Positions 47,101-57,781 of a stretch of 64,000 bases of DNA are shown here, in pieces; within the stretch, counting starts at the first letter, position 1, and every line of letters starts with the position of its first letter. Position numbers and translations under genes: made by a program. Source of the stretch: Lolium rigidum (Eukaryota > Streptophyta > Magnoliopsida > Poales > Poaceae); contig NC_061510.1 in the NCBI RefSeq assembly GCF_022539505.1, positions 271,321,687 through 271,385,686 on the forward strand, in the 5' to 3' direction. A model generated the notes under the pieces. It saw only the letters and a list, made by a program, of their open reading frames with translations, searched no databases and was not told where the DNA came from.

Positions 47101-48632
47101 AAGCTCTAAAAGACCCAAATTGGCATGCCGCAATGCTTGATGAATTTAATGCCTTGTTGCAGAATGACACTTGGTCGTTGGTTCCTTGTCCTGCAGGTGC
47201 AAATGTGGTTACGGGCAAATGGATATTCCGCCACAAGCTGAACTCCGACGGCTCTCTCTCACGGTACAAAGCACGTTGGGTGGTGCGTGGCTTCACTCAG
47301 CAAGCCGGTGTTGACTATGGAGAAACCTTTAGTCCCGTGGTGAAACCTGCAACAATCCGCGTGGTACTCGCTCTTGCCACCTCTCAAAATTGGCCCATCA
47401 ACCAATTGGACGTGAAAAATGCCTTCTTGCATGGCACTCTTCAAGAAACGGTATACTCCCAACAACCCTCGGGATTCGCTGATCCTCATCTCCCTCACCA
47501 TGTGTGTCGGTTGAAAAAGTCCCTTTACGGCCTCAAACAAGCACCGAGAACTTGGTTTCTTCGTTTCACCAATTTTCTATCCACTCTCGGTTTTGTTGGT
47601 TCAAAATGTGACACTTCCCTCTTTATACTTCATCGAGGTTCCAGCATTGCCTATCTCCTTTTATATGTGGATGATATCATCTTGACGGCGAACACAAAGC
47701 ATCTTCTCCATTCTATCATCATGTCATTGTCCTCTGAATTTTCCATGACTGATTTAGGGCCCCTTCACCACTTTCTTGGAGTTGCTGTTCACCGTACAGA
47801 CTCTGGCATGTTCTTGTCGCAACAGCAATACACACATGATCTACTCTCCCGAGCCAATATGTCCAATTGCCACCCCATTTCCACCCCTGTCGATACACGC
47901 TCCAAGCCGTCTGCAACAGATGGCACGCCGTATCCTGATGCCTCCCTCTACCGCAGTCTTGCTGGTGCATTGCAATACTTAACCCTCACACGCCCTGACA
48001 TTGCATATGCCGTTCATCAGGTTTGTTTGTTCATGCATGCCCCTACCACCAGCCACTTCCAACTCATCAAACGCATTCTGCGGTATCTTCAGGGCACTGC
48101 TCATTATGGCCTTCAGTTGTTTCGCTCTTCCTCGCTTGATCTCCTAGCCTATAGTGACGCGGATTGGGCCGGGTGTCCTGACACCCGCAAATCTACATCG
48201 GGCTTCTGTGTGTTTCTTGGCGCCAATCTGATCTCATGGTCGTCCAAACGACAGCCAACAGTCTCCCGCTCCAGTGCCGAAGCCGAGTATCGCGCCGTGG
48301 CGAACTGTGTTGCTGAATCATGTTGGCTCCGACAGCTCTTGCATGAACTCCGTCGACCTCCTCGTAAAGCAACAGTTGTCTACTGTGACAACGTCAGTGC
48401 CATGTACCTCTCCTCCCATCCCGTCCAGCATCAGAGGACTAAACATGTTGAAATCGATCTCCACTTTGTCCGAGATCGAGTGGCTCTTGGCGAGGCGAAG
48501 GTTCTGCATGTCCCTACATCCTCTCAATTTGCCGACATTTTTACCAAGGGGCTACCTTCTTCAGTATTTCAGGAGTTCAGGTTCAGTCTGAACATCGTTC
48601 CACCCGACGTTCAGCCTGAGGGGGGCTGTTGA
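44151..48632 (+). CDS. Copia gag-pol polyprotein, intact (1493 aa)
   Basis: Start chosen at the first ATG after the primer site (44151, GGCCATGG context); the open frame upstream lies in the LTR and leader. Domains in order: UBN2-type gag (about 25-200); zinc knuckle [14 protein letters not shown] (247-260); Gly/Gln-rich linker (about 262-410); aspartic protease with D423-S-G-A; GAG-pre-integrase with LWHSRLGH; integrase core with D616, D678 and E714 (D-D-35-E spacing); a Ser/Pro-rich linker; reverse transcriptase with [11 protein letters not shown] and Y1172-V-D-D; RNase H with SDADWAGC (about 1335-1342) and a late DIFTKGLP block. The stop TGA uses bases 4-6 of the 3' LTR. No frameshift or stop is seen, unlike its host element F. 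It provides particle, protease, integrase and reverse transcriptase functions for its own transposition. Confidence 0.95.
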   Translation: MANSDDETTPSRHLASTSVQLLPSPPTTDGIDITRFIKFKLDAEIGNYNKWRNFFLFVLSKFNARDHVEEETDPHLADAAWRSTDVDVVIWIYTTISDELQDVILQADSTAFTAWRALEHFFTANAEGREIHLDKEFHSIKQGDLGVIAYCRKLKSVADQLGDVGAPVSDKKLTMRLIDGLDRRFKTQSELLSGGTPFPSFMQAQSRLQLAEQKLKAEAAEPPQVLHANTTANHASDAPGYRFNGNCYACGAPGHMARNCTRGGGQHGYAQQGRGGRTQFGRGGHPMYNHQQQGHGGQNTYGNHGYNGHGRGRGRGRGDFGGRGGPHPGYGQPQPYGYGQQQQTYQQQPYQQQQWVPPNATGVLGPRPGVHSQVYPVIATNPAPPMASALMPPPASSYDYSAMFSSAPSNTTGLYPGGEWVMDSGATTHVTNSQGNLTSFHSPTGLDSHSIVVGNGSKMPIYSIGSTTLTPHPFQLHHVLFSPALIKNLISVRKFTRDNSVSVEFDPYGFFVKDLATKQILMRSSSSGELYPFYGDLQFPDVALTVSSTRDLWHSRLGHPSSSSLSKLSSFLPPSCNKYSAPSPICEACKLGKQPRLSFPTSSSFTTSPFQIIHCDLWTAPVVSFSGNKYYLIIVDDFSHYAWSFPLQTKSDTFPTLQRFITYIKTQFHTVIKCVQCDNGGEFLNHSLRSFFSVNGISFRLSCPHTSPQNGKAERMLRTINDIIRTLLVQSHLPPEFWVEALHTATHLINIRPSRAINHATPHFLLFRQVPSYTHLRIFGCLCYPNLYATTDHKLQPRSTRCVFIGYPREHKGYRCFDLSSRRVIVSRHVIFDESVFPYAPPQLATPSSTEPPATQDPRYNLPRIQLSPPVTEYPSGSVPIGSSSSSAPRTDGATATTSQSSSTATPEPHLSPPATHLSPPPSTPDAPRAQHLPLNAVPVQPPDNAHRMVTRAKNGFLLPRRLFNLSTATHTTTISPLPSTYRQALKDPNWHAAMLDEFNALLQNDTWSLVPCPAGANVVTGKWIFRHKLNSDGSLSRYKARWVVRGFTQQAGVDYGETFSPVVKPATIRVVLALATSQNWPINQLDVKNAFLHGTLQETVYSQQPSGFADPHLPHHVCRLKKSLYGLKQAPRTWFLRFTNFLSTLGFVGSKCDTSLFILHRGSSIAYLLLYVDDIILTANTKHLLHSIIMSLSSEFSMTDLGPLHHFLGVAVHRTDSGMFLSQQQYTHDLLSRANMSNCHPISTPVDTRSKPSATDGTPYPDASLYRSLAGALQYLTLTRPDIAYAVHQVCLFMHAPTTSHFQLIKRILRYLQGTAHYGLQLFRSSSLDLLAYSDADWAGCPDTRKSTSGFCVFLGANLISWSSKRQPTVSRSSAEAEYRAVANCVAESCWLRQLLHELRRPPRKATVVYCDNVSAMYLSSHPVQHQRTKHVEIDLHFVRDRVALGEAKVLHVPTSSQFADIFTKGLPSSVFQEFRFSLNIVPPDVQPEGGC

Positions 48633-48850
48633 AGGACATTCTCTGTATAGCAATGTATGTACCGTGTCATGTACTGTAATTGTAACCACTTGACTTAGTC
48701 CACAGGCAGTTAGATCTGAGCGAGGTTGTAGCATAGTGGGAGAGGCCTCAACGGCACGATCGGCACGACCTGTGCCACACTCTGTATAAATGTAACACTG
48801 ACTCCAGGCAATGAAAGTGTGCGAGTGTTGCAATTGTGTGTAATTCAGTT
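48627..48850 (+). repeat. 3' LTR of element G (224 bp)
   Basis: Identical to the 5' LTR. Its first six bases, TGTTGA, supply the last codon and stop of the polyprotein. It is followed by the ATTAC duplicate. Confidence 0.9.
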
Positions 48851-48855
48851 ATTAC

Positions 48856-51800
48856 GTGATAGTACCTTTGTAAAGGGATCTGCCAGGTTTTTATCTGTTT
48901 GAATATATGTAACAGTTATTACTCCGGAGTTTCGCAATTTCCTGACAGACTTCAAACGTCTCTTGACGTGTCTTGATGACTTCGCGTTATCCTTAGAATT
49001 GTTCACTTTGACAATTACAGTTTGATTGTCACAATTCAAAAGGATTGCCGGAACAGGTTTTTCAACCACGGGCAAGTCCATCAAGAGCTCACGCAACCAT
49101 TACGATTCAACGGTGGTTGTGTCTAAAGCGATAAGTTCTGCTTCCATAGTTGACCTCGTCAATATGGTTTGCTTACAAGATCTCCATGACACTGCGCCAC
49201 CTCCAAAGGTAAATACATACCCACTTGTGGCGTACGGATCAGCTACATCCGAGATCCAATTCGAATCACTATATCCTTCAAGCACGGACTGGGTGCCCTG
49301 AATAGTGAATCCCATAACTCATTGTACCACATAGGTAGCGCATGACCCTATCAAGTGCATGCCAATGATCGGTACCCGGGTTTGACATGAACCTACTCAA
49401 CTTGCTAACAGCAAAAGAGATGTCGGGTCTAGTCGCGCTCGCTAAGTACATGAGTGAGCCAACGATCTGAGAATATCTCAATTGATCTATGGCAATCCTC
49501 CGGTTCTTGCGTAGTGTCACACTGGGATCATAAGGTGTTGAAGAAGGCTTGCTATCAATATAGCCGAACCGGCTCAAGATCTTCTCAACATAATGGGATT
49601 GCGTTAGAGTAATCCCACTCTCGTTCTTAATCAGCTTGATGTTCAGAATCACATCAGCTTCTCCCAGATCTTTCATATCAAAGCACTTTGACAAGAAGGA
49701 CTTGACCTCGTGTATTATTTTCATGTTTGTACCAAAGATCAGAATATCATCCACATACAAACATAGTATAACACCTTCGCCCCCACCATGGCGATAGTAA
49801 ACACACTTGTCGGCCTCATTGACAACAAAGCCTACGAAGTCAAAGTTCGTCAAACTTCTCATGCCATTGCTTAGGTGCTTGTTTCAGGCCATATAAAGAT
49901 TTCAGCAACTTGCACACCTTTCTTTCTTCACCTTTTACTACGAACCCATCAGGTTGATCCATATAGATTTCCTCTTCCAACTCTCCATTAAGAAAAGCTG
50001 TCTTTAGGTCCATTTGATGAACGATAAGACCATAGGAGGCAGCCATGGACAGTAGTACTCGGATGGTGGTAAGTCTAGCGACAGGTGAATAGGTGTCGAA
50101 GTAATCTTCGCCTTCTCTCTGTGTGTAGCCTTTAGCTACAAGCCGCGCCTTGTACTTCTCAATAGTACCATCAGGTCTTAGCTTCTTCTTGAACACCCAT
50201 TTGCAGCCCACGGGCTTGCATCCATGGGGTCGTTCGATAGCTCCCAAGTTCCATTAGAAAGAATCGAGTCCATCTCATTATGGACAGCTTCTTTCCGATC
50301 ATCTGCATCTGGAGATGCATATGCCTCTGCAATGGACGTGGGAGTATCATCCACAAGGTACACAATGAAATCATCACCAAAGGATTTTTCAATCCTTCGT
50401 CTCTTGCTCCGTTTAGAAGCTCCATTGTCATCCTTCTCAGTAACATTCTCATGTGATTGTTCAAAATACTCATTAGATGTACTAGACTCAGGAATTATCT
50501 CAGTAGAAATTCTAGCAATGCTATGCATATCTTTCATAGGAAACATATTCTCAAAAAATGTTGCATCACGAGATTCCATAATAGTATCAACATGCATATC
50601 AGGTACCTCGGATTGAACTACTAAAAATCTATATCCTACACTCCGCGGAGCATAACCTAGAAAGATACAATCCACTCGTCTTTGGTCCGAGTTTGCGCTT
50701 CTTAGTGATTGGAATATTGACTTTCGCCAAACATCCCCATGTGCGCAGATACGAAAGTGATGGTTTTCTTCCAGTCCACTCCTCGTAAGGGGTTTTATCT
50801 TTATTCTTGTTAGGAACTCTATTCGGGACATGACATGAAGTCAATAAAGCCTCCCCCACCATGCCTTTGATAAACCAGCGGTGGCTAACATGGAATTCAC
50901 CAAGTCGGTCGGCGTGCGGTTTTTCCTCTCGGCAACCCCGTTTGATTGGGGCGAATAGGGAGGCGTCCTCTCATGAATAATGCCATGTTCCTCACAGAAT
51001 TCATCAAAGATTTTAGGAAAATATTCACCACCGCGATCCAACCTAAGACGCTTGATCTTTCTCTCTAGTTGATTTTCAACTTCGGCCTTATAAATTTTAA
51101 AGTAGTCTAAAGCTTCATCTTTAGTTCGCAACAAATAAACATAGCAAAATCTAGTCGCATCATCGATCAATGTCATGAAATATCTCTTTCCACCTTTTGT
51201 CAACACACCATTCATCTCGCATAGATCAGAATGTATGAGTTCTAGAGGTGCCAAGTTTCTCTCCTCGGCTGCCTTGTGAGGCTTCCGAGGTTGCTTTGAT
51301 TGCACACAACTATGGCACTTAGAACCTTTGGCAATGGTAAAATTCGGAATTAAACTTAAACTGGATAGCCGAGACATTAAACCAAAATTAATGTGACATA
51401 AACGAGAATGCCAAACACTGGTATCATCACTAACATTGCCACAAATATGGTTCACAGACTTATTACTGAAATCGGAAAGCGAAAAGCGGAACAAGCCTCC
51501 GCACTCATAGCCTTTACCAATAAATTGTCCAAACTTGGAAACAACTACTTTATTCGACTCTAAAACAACCTTAAACCCATCTCTCGCATAGAAGGGAGCC
51601 GCTAACGAGATTCTTGTTCATAGTAGGGACATGCTGCACGTTCCTCAGCTGCACGATCTTCCCCGAAGTGAACTTCAGATCTACCGTGCCAACACCACGA
51701 ACAGAAGCATGTGACCCATTCCCCATCAAGACAGAAGAATCCCGGGCGACTTGGTAAGAAGTGAACATGGATATGTCAGCACACACATGAACATTAGCAC

Positions 51801-52701
51801 CTGTATCAATCCACCAACATGAAGATTGAAATACCGAAAGAACAGTAAAGAGATTACCGTACCCATCAGCATTTCTAGCGGTCACCGTGTTGACTTGCCT
51901 CGCCTTTTTCTTGCGGTCCGCCCTCTCCGAACAGTCCTTAGAAAAGTGGCCGGTCTCTCCACACGTAAAGCAGCTCGGATCTGCTTTGTTTATCATCTTC
52001 TTCTTCTTGAAGGTTGTAGTCTTCATAGGCTTATTGAAGGAGGGCTTGTTATTCCCTTTGTTCTTGCTGTAGGGTTTCTTACGCACCATGTTGGCGCTAG
52101 ACCGACCCTCTCCTTTCTCGGTATTATCCTTAGCCCGAGCTTTCTTCTCAACATCAAGAGATGCTATCAGATTTTCAACTGATATCTCCCTGTCTCTTGT
52201 GTTTGAGAGTTGTGGCAAAGTTCCTCCATGAAGGGGGCAACTTAGCGATGATGCATCCAGCCACAAACTTGTCGGGTAAGGCACACTTAAGGAGTTCAAG
52301 CTCTTTCGCAATGCACTCGTATCTCATGAGCTTGTTCGACTACGAACGGTTGTTAACCATCCCGATGTCATGGAAGCTCTCCATGATGTACGAGTTCATC
52401 GCTTGCATCGGTTGCACCGAACTTAGCATTCGGTGCATCCCAGAGCTCTTTACCATCCGTTAAGTGCATGTACACATCACACGAGACGATCAGCAAGAAT
52501 ACTTAGAACGCATCCGACGAAGAGAGTATTGTTTTCCTTGAACTTGTTCGATCTTGGTCGAGATATAGTTCCTTCGGGTAAACCATCGGTAACTTCGAAC
52601 ACTTTCGGATGAGTAAGCCGGAGCATGGCCTTATACTGCCACCTCTTAAAGTGCACACCGGTAAACTTATCCGGCCTCAGTGCATCGGAAAAACCAGCCA
52701 T
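48856..52701 (-). pseudogene. Copia gag-pol relic of element F
   Basis: The start is the ATG at 52701 (MAGFSDALRPDKF), about 40 nt from the LTR. The product is spread over at least eight frames. Gag lies to about 52480; the zinc knuckle [14 protein letters not shown] is near 51934-51975; the protease [12 protein letters not shown] is near 51800; integrase (HSDLCEMNGVLTKGGKRY, DRGGEYF, PPYSPQSNGVAERKN) is at about 51290-50890; reverse transcriptase has [30 protein letters not shown] and YVDD (codons at 49747-49758); RNase H is at 49330-48856, ending DPFTKVLS. Element G cuts off the extreme C-terminus. The Tork-like lineage is tentative. Some frame breaks may be base-calling errors rather than decay. 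Confidence 0.9.
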
Positions 52702-52740
52702 TGTTAACTCAGGAAATTGCCTACAATTAGGTTTTTGGAT

Positions 52741-53679
52741 TGTTGGATAATTAGGCACAATTTCCATGATTAATTCCAGAATATAAAACATGATGGCAGC
52801 AACTACTAACATGTGAAACTCAAACATACTAGATGCATTAATCAACATGAGTAGCGACAGCGCAAACGGTAAAGCATCCATCGCTAAACAGATCGAAATA
52901 TGTCGCACGTACCGATCTGGTGGTGGTAGCGGTGGAGGTGTAGCAGACGATGTCGCAGCAGTAACGTTGTTGATGACAACGTTGTTGACGACGGGTCGAA
53001 GTAGATGGCGTTGAAGACGACGGTAGGCAGCACCGCCCGACTTGGACGGAAGGCGACCCGTGATGAAGAGCTTGAGCAATCGCGCAGAGCGCTTCCCAAA
53101 AACCTAATTCGCCCTCTCCCGTACAGGATCGCAAGGACGAGCGGTTCCGGAGACCTGCTCTCCCGTTCGTCGATGCACGTCGGCTCGCGGGATGGAGTAG
53201 GCTATGATGGCGGCTCAAGCAGAGAGAGGTGGAAACCCTAACTCGTGTATTGGATGTGTTTCTGCGGTAGCCGGGCGGGGAGATTATATAGGCTCGGGAA
53301 ACCCTAGGCAACGTGGGCCACGCCCACGTCGCACGAACGTTTCGAGTCGGTTACAGATAGCCCACGATCCGGGAGCGACCCGAACCGACTAACTGTGTCG
53401 AGTCGAGTCGAGACGAGCGAGCGAGGAGGAGGAGGAGCGCGCGTGTAGCACTCCTATTCTCACTCACTTACTAGTGGTGGAACAACCCACCTTATAAGGT
53501 GGTCTAACTTCCTCCCAACTTTCCATGTGGGACTAAACTTCCCACCTCTTGCCACTCCCTAGTGAGCTGCCACCAACTTGGGCTCAAACTCACATGGCTG
53601 CCACTATGTGGGCTTTGAGATTTATAGGAAAAACTGAAATCTAATTTGGGCCACTAAAAGTGGGCCCAATATTTCAACA
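52741..53679 (-). repeat. 5' LTR of element F (939 bp)
   Basis: Partner of 42217-43271, shorter by 116 bp around the GTCGA microsatellite (53395-53415). No canonical TGGTATCAGAGC primer site is next to it: the minus strand reads ATCCAAAAACC, so the primer tRNA is unclear or the site has decayed. Confidence 0.9.
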
Positions 53680-53684
53680 ATATT

Positions 53685-54741
53685 TACCGCATTCCACACA
53701 TCAAACTGTCTCTAAAACGGTTCGTTTCCGGTGGCTCAAGAATAGGCCAATGGCTCATGTCCGTTTTGAGGTGGGTGTGCACCAAAGAGTAACCCGCAAA
53801 AAAGCACGAAATAAAAAATTCCAAATAAAATTACATGTAGGATCATAAAAGGCCACATTACACTCGTTGGGAGGCCCGGTGCCGCAGGATATCTCGACGG
53901 TGAGTCGGGCTGCTCGTGGGGATGGCCGACACATGCACACGCTCGAAAGAAACGGCGGCGGCCGTTGTCGGAGGAGAAGGACCCTGCCTTCTGGTCGTTG
54001 CGGCCAGGGTGGAACCACCGGTGGCCCTTCGCCATTACGACGAGGCCAAGGTTTTGCCTTTGGGTTTGTGGAAGGTTCGAGAATGTGGACTCTGGCAGAT
54101 GTGGATGTAGCCTCGGGAGAACGACGAGTCCCAATTAAGAACGAACAATAGAAGTGTGACCACGTGGAGCCGACCGGTTTCTCTCCCTCCGTTGCTTATG
54201 TGCGGATCTAGGAAGCGCGCTGCATGCAACCACCGCAAAGCCAGCCCAAACTTGGGCTGTAAATGGGCTCCAAATGACTTGGTTCGTTTGTTGTTTGTTG
54301 TTGGACCTTGCCATTAGACTTCACAGACAGCGTCAGACACAATCCGTCCATTTGATGGCCTCCGTTAGACATACCCTCAGTTCATGTACAAGGATCTTAT
54401 CTTAGCAATGTTACCTAGCATAATTGTTAAGTTAGATGAGTGAGAAATAAAAAATGTCATCTCTTAGCTAAGAGACGCTCTTAGTATGAGTAAGATACGA
54501 TAAAACATTTTCGCCGTATTGTACAAGATGTTTGATCTTACTCACATGTTTTTGTATAATTTATCAACTCAATATCTTTAGATGCATAAAATAAATATTG
54601 TACTTTTATGTTTTGTCTTACGTGAAAGAATTTTAAATTTGATCAACTTACTGAAAATGTAGCCACATTTATTACACCAAATTAGTGCCACTTCATCCTA
54701 TTTAGAATGTAGTTTTAAAAATGTACCGATAGAATGTCGTA
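53685..54741. other. Intergenic sequence upstream of the Dof gene, with DNA-transposon-like debris
   Basis: 53690-54370 begins with AAACGGTTCGTTTCCGG and ends with CCGTCCATTTGATGGCCTCC, wording typical of non-autonomous DNA transposons of grasses, but no clear TIR pair was found. ORFs there lack recognisable domains. 54400-54480 contains TTAGCTAAGAGACGCTCTTAG, another MITE-like end. Nothing is supported as a gene. Confidence 0.35.
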
Positions 54742-54864
54742 TACTCTCTCCGTACATTAAAAAAATGTCGAAGATTTATCTAAATTCGAATGTATTGTAT
54801 ACTAAAATATCTAGATACATCTAAATTTAAATAAACTTGTGACATTCTTTTATAGACAGAGGTA
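54742..54864. mobile_element. Degenerate Stowaway-like MITE
   Basis: About 123 bp starting TACTCTCTCCGTAC and ending GACAGAGGTA, degraded forms of the CTCCCTCCGT Stowaway end. The interior has the usual inverted halves (TCTAAATTCGAATGTATTG and ATCTAGATACATCTAAATTTA). TA bases flank both ends. Confidence 0.7.
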
Positions 54865-55539
54865 TATTGCTAATCTTTTCTATAAGTTTGGTCAAATCTA
54901 GAAGAGCACTTATTTAAAGATGAAGAGAGTATTCTACGTACATGCCCTTAAAAAAGATAAATTTTGATGATGTAACACGACTACGTACAACACATTTTTT
55001 TGTCTTTTTTGTACATACCACATAAAATATTATTTTCCCACAGAAATTTGTGTACGAACATAGAATATCATGATGTACACAAAAAAAATTATATCAATTT
55101 TTTGATATTTTTAAATTAATTTTTAATTACTTTGTATAATAGGAGCATTTGCTCCTATGAGCCAAAACGCCACCTCCAAGGGAGTATTCTACATGCCCTT
55201 ACCTAGGTACTAGCAGTAAGCTCGTAACAGTGATTTGGTAAAGAAAATGTATCACAGATAAAATATTCAAGCAAAGAATGTGGGGTTTTAAATCTGTCTG
55301 GTGTGAGACACACACGTCAGCATTCAGGTAGTAGCAAGCAGGGATTCCTTGTGTCCTGCAAAGATCGAAAGCAACTCTACATGGTCAGGCGCTGCACCCC
55401 TACGTACTCATCTCCTCAGCCTTCTGTCACCTATCGTACCATCACCTACAACGCCTATCAAACACAGCCCACAGCCCACACAGAGCGCCATCTCTTTCTA
55501 ATAAGCTCGGTCGCTCAGTCTGCTTCGCGCGCGCGGTGT
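54865..55539. other. Proximal upstream region of the Dof gene
   Basis: AT-rich to about 55160, with AGGAGCATTTGCTCCT (a 7-bp inverted repeat near 55141-55156) that looks like another transposon end. From 55290 it becomes GC-richer and pyrimidine-rich, as in a promoter. No ORF is convincing. Confidence 0.45.
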
Positions 55540-55548
55540 CTATATACA
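55540..55548 (+). promoter_or_regulatory. Probable TATA box of the Dof gene
   Basis: CTATATACA about 110 bp before the start codon, after a GC-rich stretch and followed about 30 bp later by a C/A-rich zone suited to a transcription start. Confidence 0.55.
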
Positions 55549-55657
55549 CGCCCGCACTTCAATCCCAAACACAGCAAAACTCACTCGTATCCAAGTTAGC
55601 TCAATTGCCATTGCCATAGGAGCATCCATACATACTTGCAGGCCAGGCCAGATCGCC

Positions 55658-56476
55658 ATGGAAGCTCCCCTGCACCAGCTCCCACCCATGCAACACGCCA
55701 TGCTCGCCCATCCTCCCAGCTGCAAGCACGACGCCGCGGCGACCATGGCGGCCACGGACATGGCGTGCCTCCAACAGCACCAGCAGCAGCAGCAGCAGCA
55801 GCAGATGATGCCGCCGGCGGTGCCGAGCCCGAACACGCCGTCGGGAGCGCGCGAGCAGTGCCCGCGGTGCGCGTCCCACGACACTAAGTTCTGCTACTAC
55901 AACAACTACAACACGTCGCAGCCGCGCCACTTCTGCCGCGCCTGCCGCCGCTACTGGACGCTCGGGGGCTCCCTCCGTAACGTCCCCATCGGAGGCTCCA
56001 CCCGGAAGCGCCTGCGCCCGGCGCCGCAGCAGGCGTTCCGCCGCCCGGCCGTCCACTTCGGCGCGCCTCCTCCGCCGCCGATGCCGGCGCCACAGCCGCA
56101 GCCGCAGCAGCCCCACTCTCACCAGTCCCAGCAGCAGCAAGGTGGCCTTCTCGGCTCGCTCTTCGCGCTCGGCGGGGCGCCGCTCCTCGAGGGCCGCGTC
56201 GGGTTCGACCTCGGTCTAGGCCTGCCAGGGCTGGGCCAGGTGGAGTTCGGACTGCACTCCCTCGGCCTCAGGGGCGGCGGCCATGCGGCAGCTGGGACGT
56301 CGTCGGCACCGCTGCTCTGGCCAGCCGGGCTCCTGGAGAACGGCAGCATGGACGCGTGGAAAATGTCCGGCGGCGGGGCGGGTGCCATGTCCATGTGGGC
56401 GCCGGAGTTATCTTCCGCGCCGACGGCGGCACAGGTCGGCGGCATGATGTTTCACGGCGGGGCCCAGATAATGTGA
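55658..56476 (+). CDS. Dof zinc-finger transcription factor (272 aa)
   Basis: Plant-specific nuclear transcription factor expected to bind AAAG cores. Start ATG at 55658 in a good context (GCCATGG). The single Dof finger covers residues about 66-118: C68-x2-C71-x21-C93-x2-C96, with [39 protein letters not shown] and a basic tail KRLRP. Upstream is a run of eight Gln (42-49); downstream are Pro/Gln-rich (about 128-155) and Gly-rich stretches typical of activation regions, ending HGGAQIM. No intron and no frame break. The third base of most codons is G/C, as in grass genes. The finger is diagnostic; which Dof subgroup it belongs to I cannot tell, so no symbol is given. It is the only intact host gene in the window. 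Confidence 0.93.
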   Translation: MEAPLHQLPPMQHAMLAHPPSCKHDAAATMAATDMACLQQHQQQQQQQQMMPPAVPSPNTPSGAREQCPRCASHDTKFCYYNNYNTSQPRHFCRACRRYWTLGGSLRNVPIGGSTRKRLRPAPQQAFRRPAVHFGAPPPPPMPAPQPQPQQPHSHQSQQQQGGLLGSLFALGGAPLLEGRVGFDLGLGLPGLGQVEFGLHSLGLRGGGHAAAGTSSAPLLWPAGLLENGSMDAWKMSGGGAGAMSMWAPELSSAPTAAQVGGMMFHGGAQIM

Positions 56477-57351
56477 CATCTGTGAGAGTATGTGAAGTCA
56501 GTAGTTGTATACGTTCGTACGTCGTGCCAGTGGCGTGTCTCGTGTGTCTGCATTATGTGTGATCCTGTGTTAATCTGGGCAACTGCATGGCTCCTGCGGT
56601 GTCTTGTCTATGTGCGCAGTACAAGAGAAGGCTGGTCTGCGGTTTTGGTTCCAAGATAACAAGATTAGAATAGTCTTCTGTTAAGGTCATCTCCGTCTAG
56701 AGGCTCTAGTACGTGCTGCTGCGCGGTTTAGGTTACATGCATGTTCATGATATCATGGTATAATTTACATCATCTATAAATTGAGTTGATTTCCTTCGTG
56801 CTATCAAGCGCATGGCTCGTGTTGTGTCTTGTCTACATTCCTGATTTCTGTGAATAAACCTAAAGAGTTGCATCAAAATCAACGAAAATACTTTTTTTTA
56901 TTGAAACGGGCAAAAAAAAGTTTTTGCTTTATACTGATACTAGGACAATGCCCACGCGTTGCTGCGGAAGAGCAAAATATGTTAATTTGAAAATAGAAAA
57001 ACAAAGAAAATTCTCTATCAATGTGACAGAATAAACTAAATTATAACAGTTCTGCCTAAATTAGAGACTTTATAAGACGATCGCAGAAAAAGGAGGAATG
57101 CATAGCAAAAGATATAAGACAGACCCGCGAGGATGAGAATTACCTTAGCTGAAACTCCAATCCTAAAAATAAATAGTCCTTCGTCCCTAAAAATATGGCG
57201 TTGACTTCAAACGAGCACAGATCAACAATACCACTGAACCCTGGGTATCACAATATTAGCAATTCAGCATTACCTTTGCATAAATGAACCAACGAAAATC
57301 CCTCACGTGCATGGACCAGCAAAGGTCAGCACGCCACGACGGCATGACCAT
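56477..57351. other. 3' flank of the Dof gene and unassigned repeat debris
   Basis: AATAAA at 56853-56858 could be the Dof polyadenylation signal, about 375 bp after the stop. 56940-56975 carries ACTAGGACAATGCCCACGCG, a phrase that recurs in grass repeats that I cannot classify. No ORF is supported. Confidence 0.45.
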
Positions 57352-57680
57352 CACTAGTGGAAAACGGGGCAATAGGCCCGGTCCGTTTGGGCCTTTAGAC
57401 CCGGTTCCTGAACCGGGACCAACAAGGCGGGACTAAAGGGGGTACCCTTTAGTCCCGGTTCAAAAATAAACCGGGCCTAAAGGCCTCGACACGTGGTGCG
57501 GCCAGGGAGCTCGCGGTGGAAGGCCTTTGGTCCCGGTTCGTGGTACGAACCGGGCCTAGGTTCCTCTGCCGCGGCGAGAGAATTGCTATTTCTCCGCCGC
57601 GGCACAGGTTTAGGCTGTACCAGCGTTTCTCGCCGCGGCGAGAGAACGAGCGTTTCTGCCACGGCAGAGTTTCAGCAATG
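57352..57680 (+). mobile_element. CACTA transposon terminus with subterminal palindromes
   Basis: Begins CACTAGTGGAAAACGGGGC, a CACTA (En/Spm) type end. Within 210 bp there are four hairpins: 57400-57417 (CCCGGTTC/GAACCGGG), 57428-57457 (13-bp arms CGGGACTAAAGGG), 57454-57475 (CCCGGTT/AACCGGG) and 57532-57554 (9-bp arms). Such clustered repeats are binding sites for the transposition protein in known CACTA elements. The preceding bases are CAT; the partner end was not found with the same TIR. Confidence 0.75.
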
Positions 57681-57781
57681 CATATATATCATTCAAGAAA
57701 CCACAAAAAATCGTCATGAATATATATAGACATCGTCAACGGTACACGACATCGTCAACAGTACACGTAATGCATGCATAT

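Larger units (their letters stand above)
43875..48850 (+). mobile_element. Element G: young intact Copia (Ale/Retrofit-like)
   Basis: 4976 bp with exact ATTAC duplications (43870-43874, 48851-48855). The two LTRs are identical by eye over 224 bp. It has a primer site for initiator tRNA-Met, a single full-length polyprotein and a polypurine tract (about 48618-48625). Short LTRs, total size near 5 kb, a UBN2-type gag and the domain order suggest the Ale/Retrofit (Hopscotch-like) lineage. All visible parts needed for transposition are present, so the copy may be competent (inference). Confidence 0.92.
42217..53679 (-). mobile_element. Element F: decayed minus-strand Copia holding element G
   Basis: LTRs 42217-43271 and 52741-53679 with exact ATATT duplications (42212-42216, 53680-53684). 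The gag-pol order on the minus strand (right to left) is gag, zinc knuckle, protease, integrase, reverse transcriptase, RNase H, so integrase precedes RT and the element is Copia. It is inactive because of many frame breaks and the insertion of G in the RNase H end. Confidence 0.92.

Noticed and set aside
44160..47540. Long ORFs on the opposite strand or in other frames of the element G polyprotein (up to 248 codons)
   Set aside because: Shadows of a GC-rich coding region; no domains of their own.
55601..56140. 179-codon minus-strand ORF over the Dof gene
   Set aside because: Arg/Leu-rich shadow of the Dof coding strand; the Dof finger on the plus strand is unambiguous.
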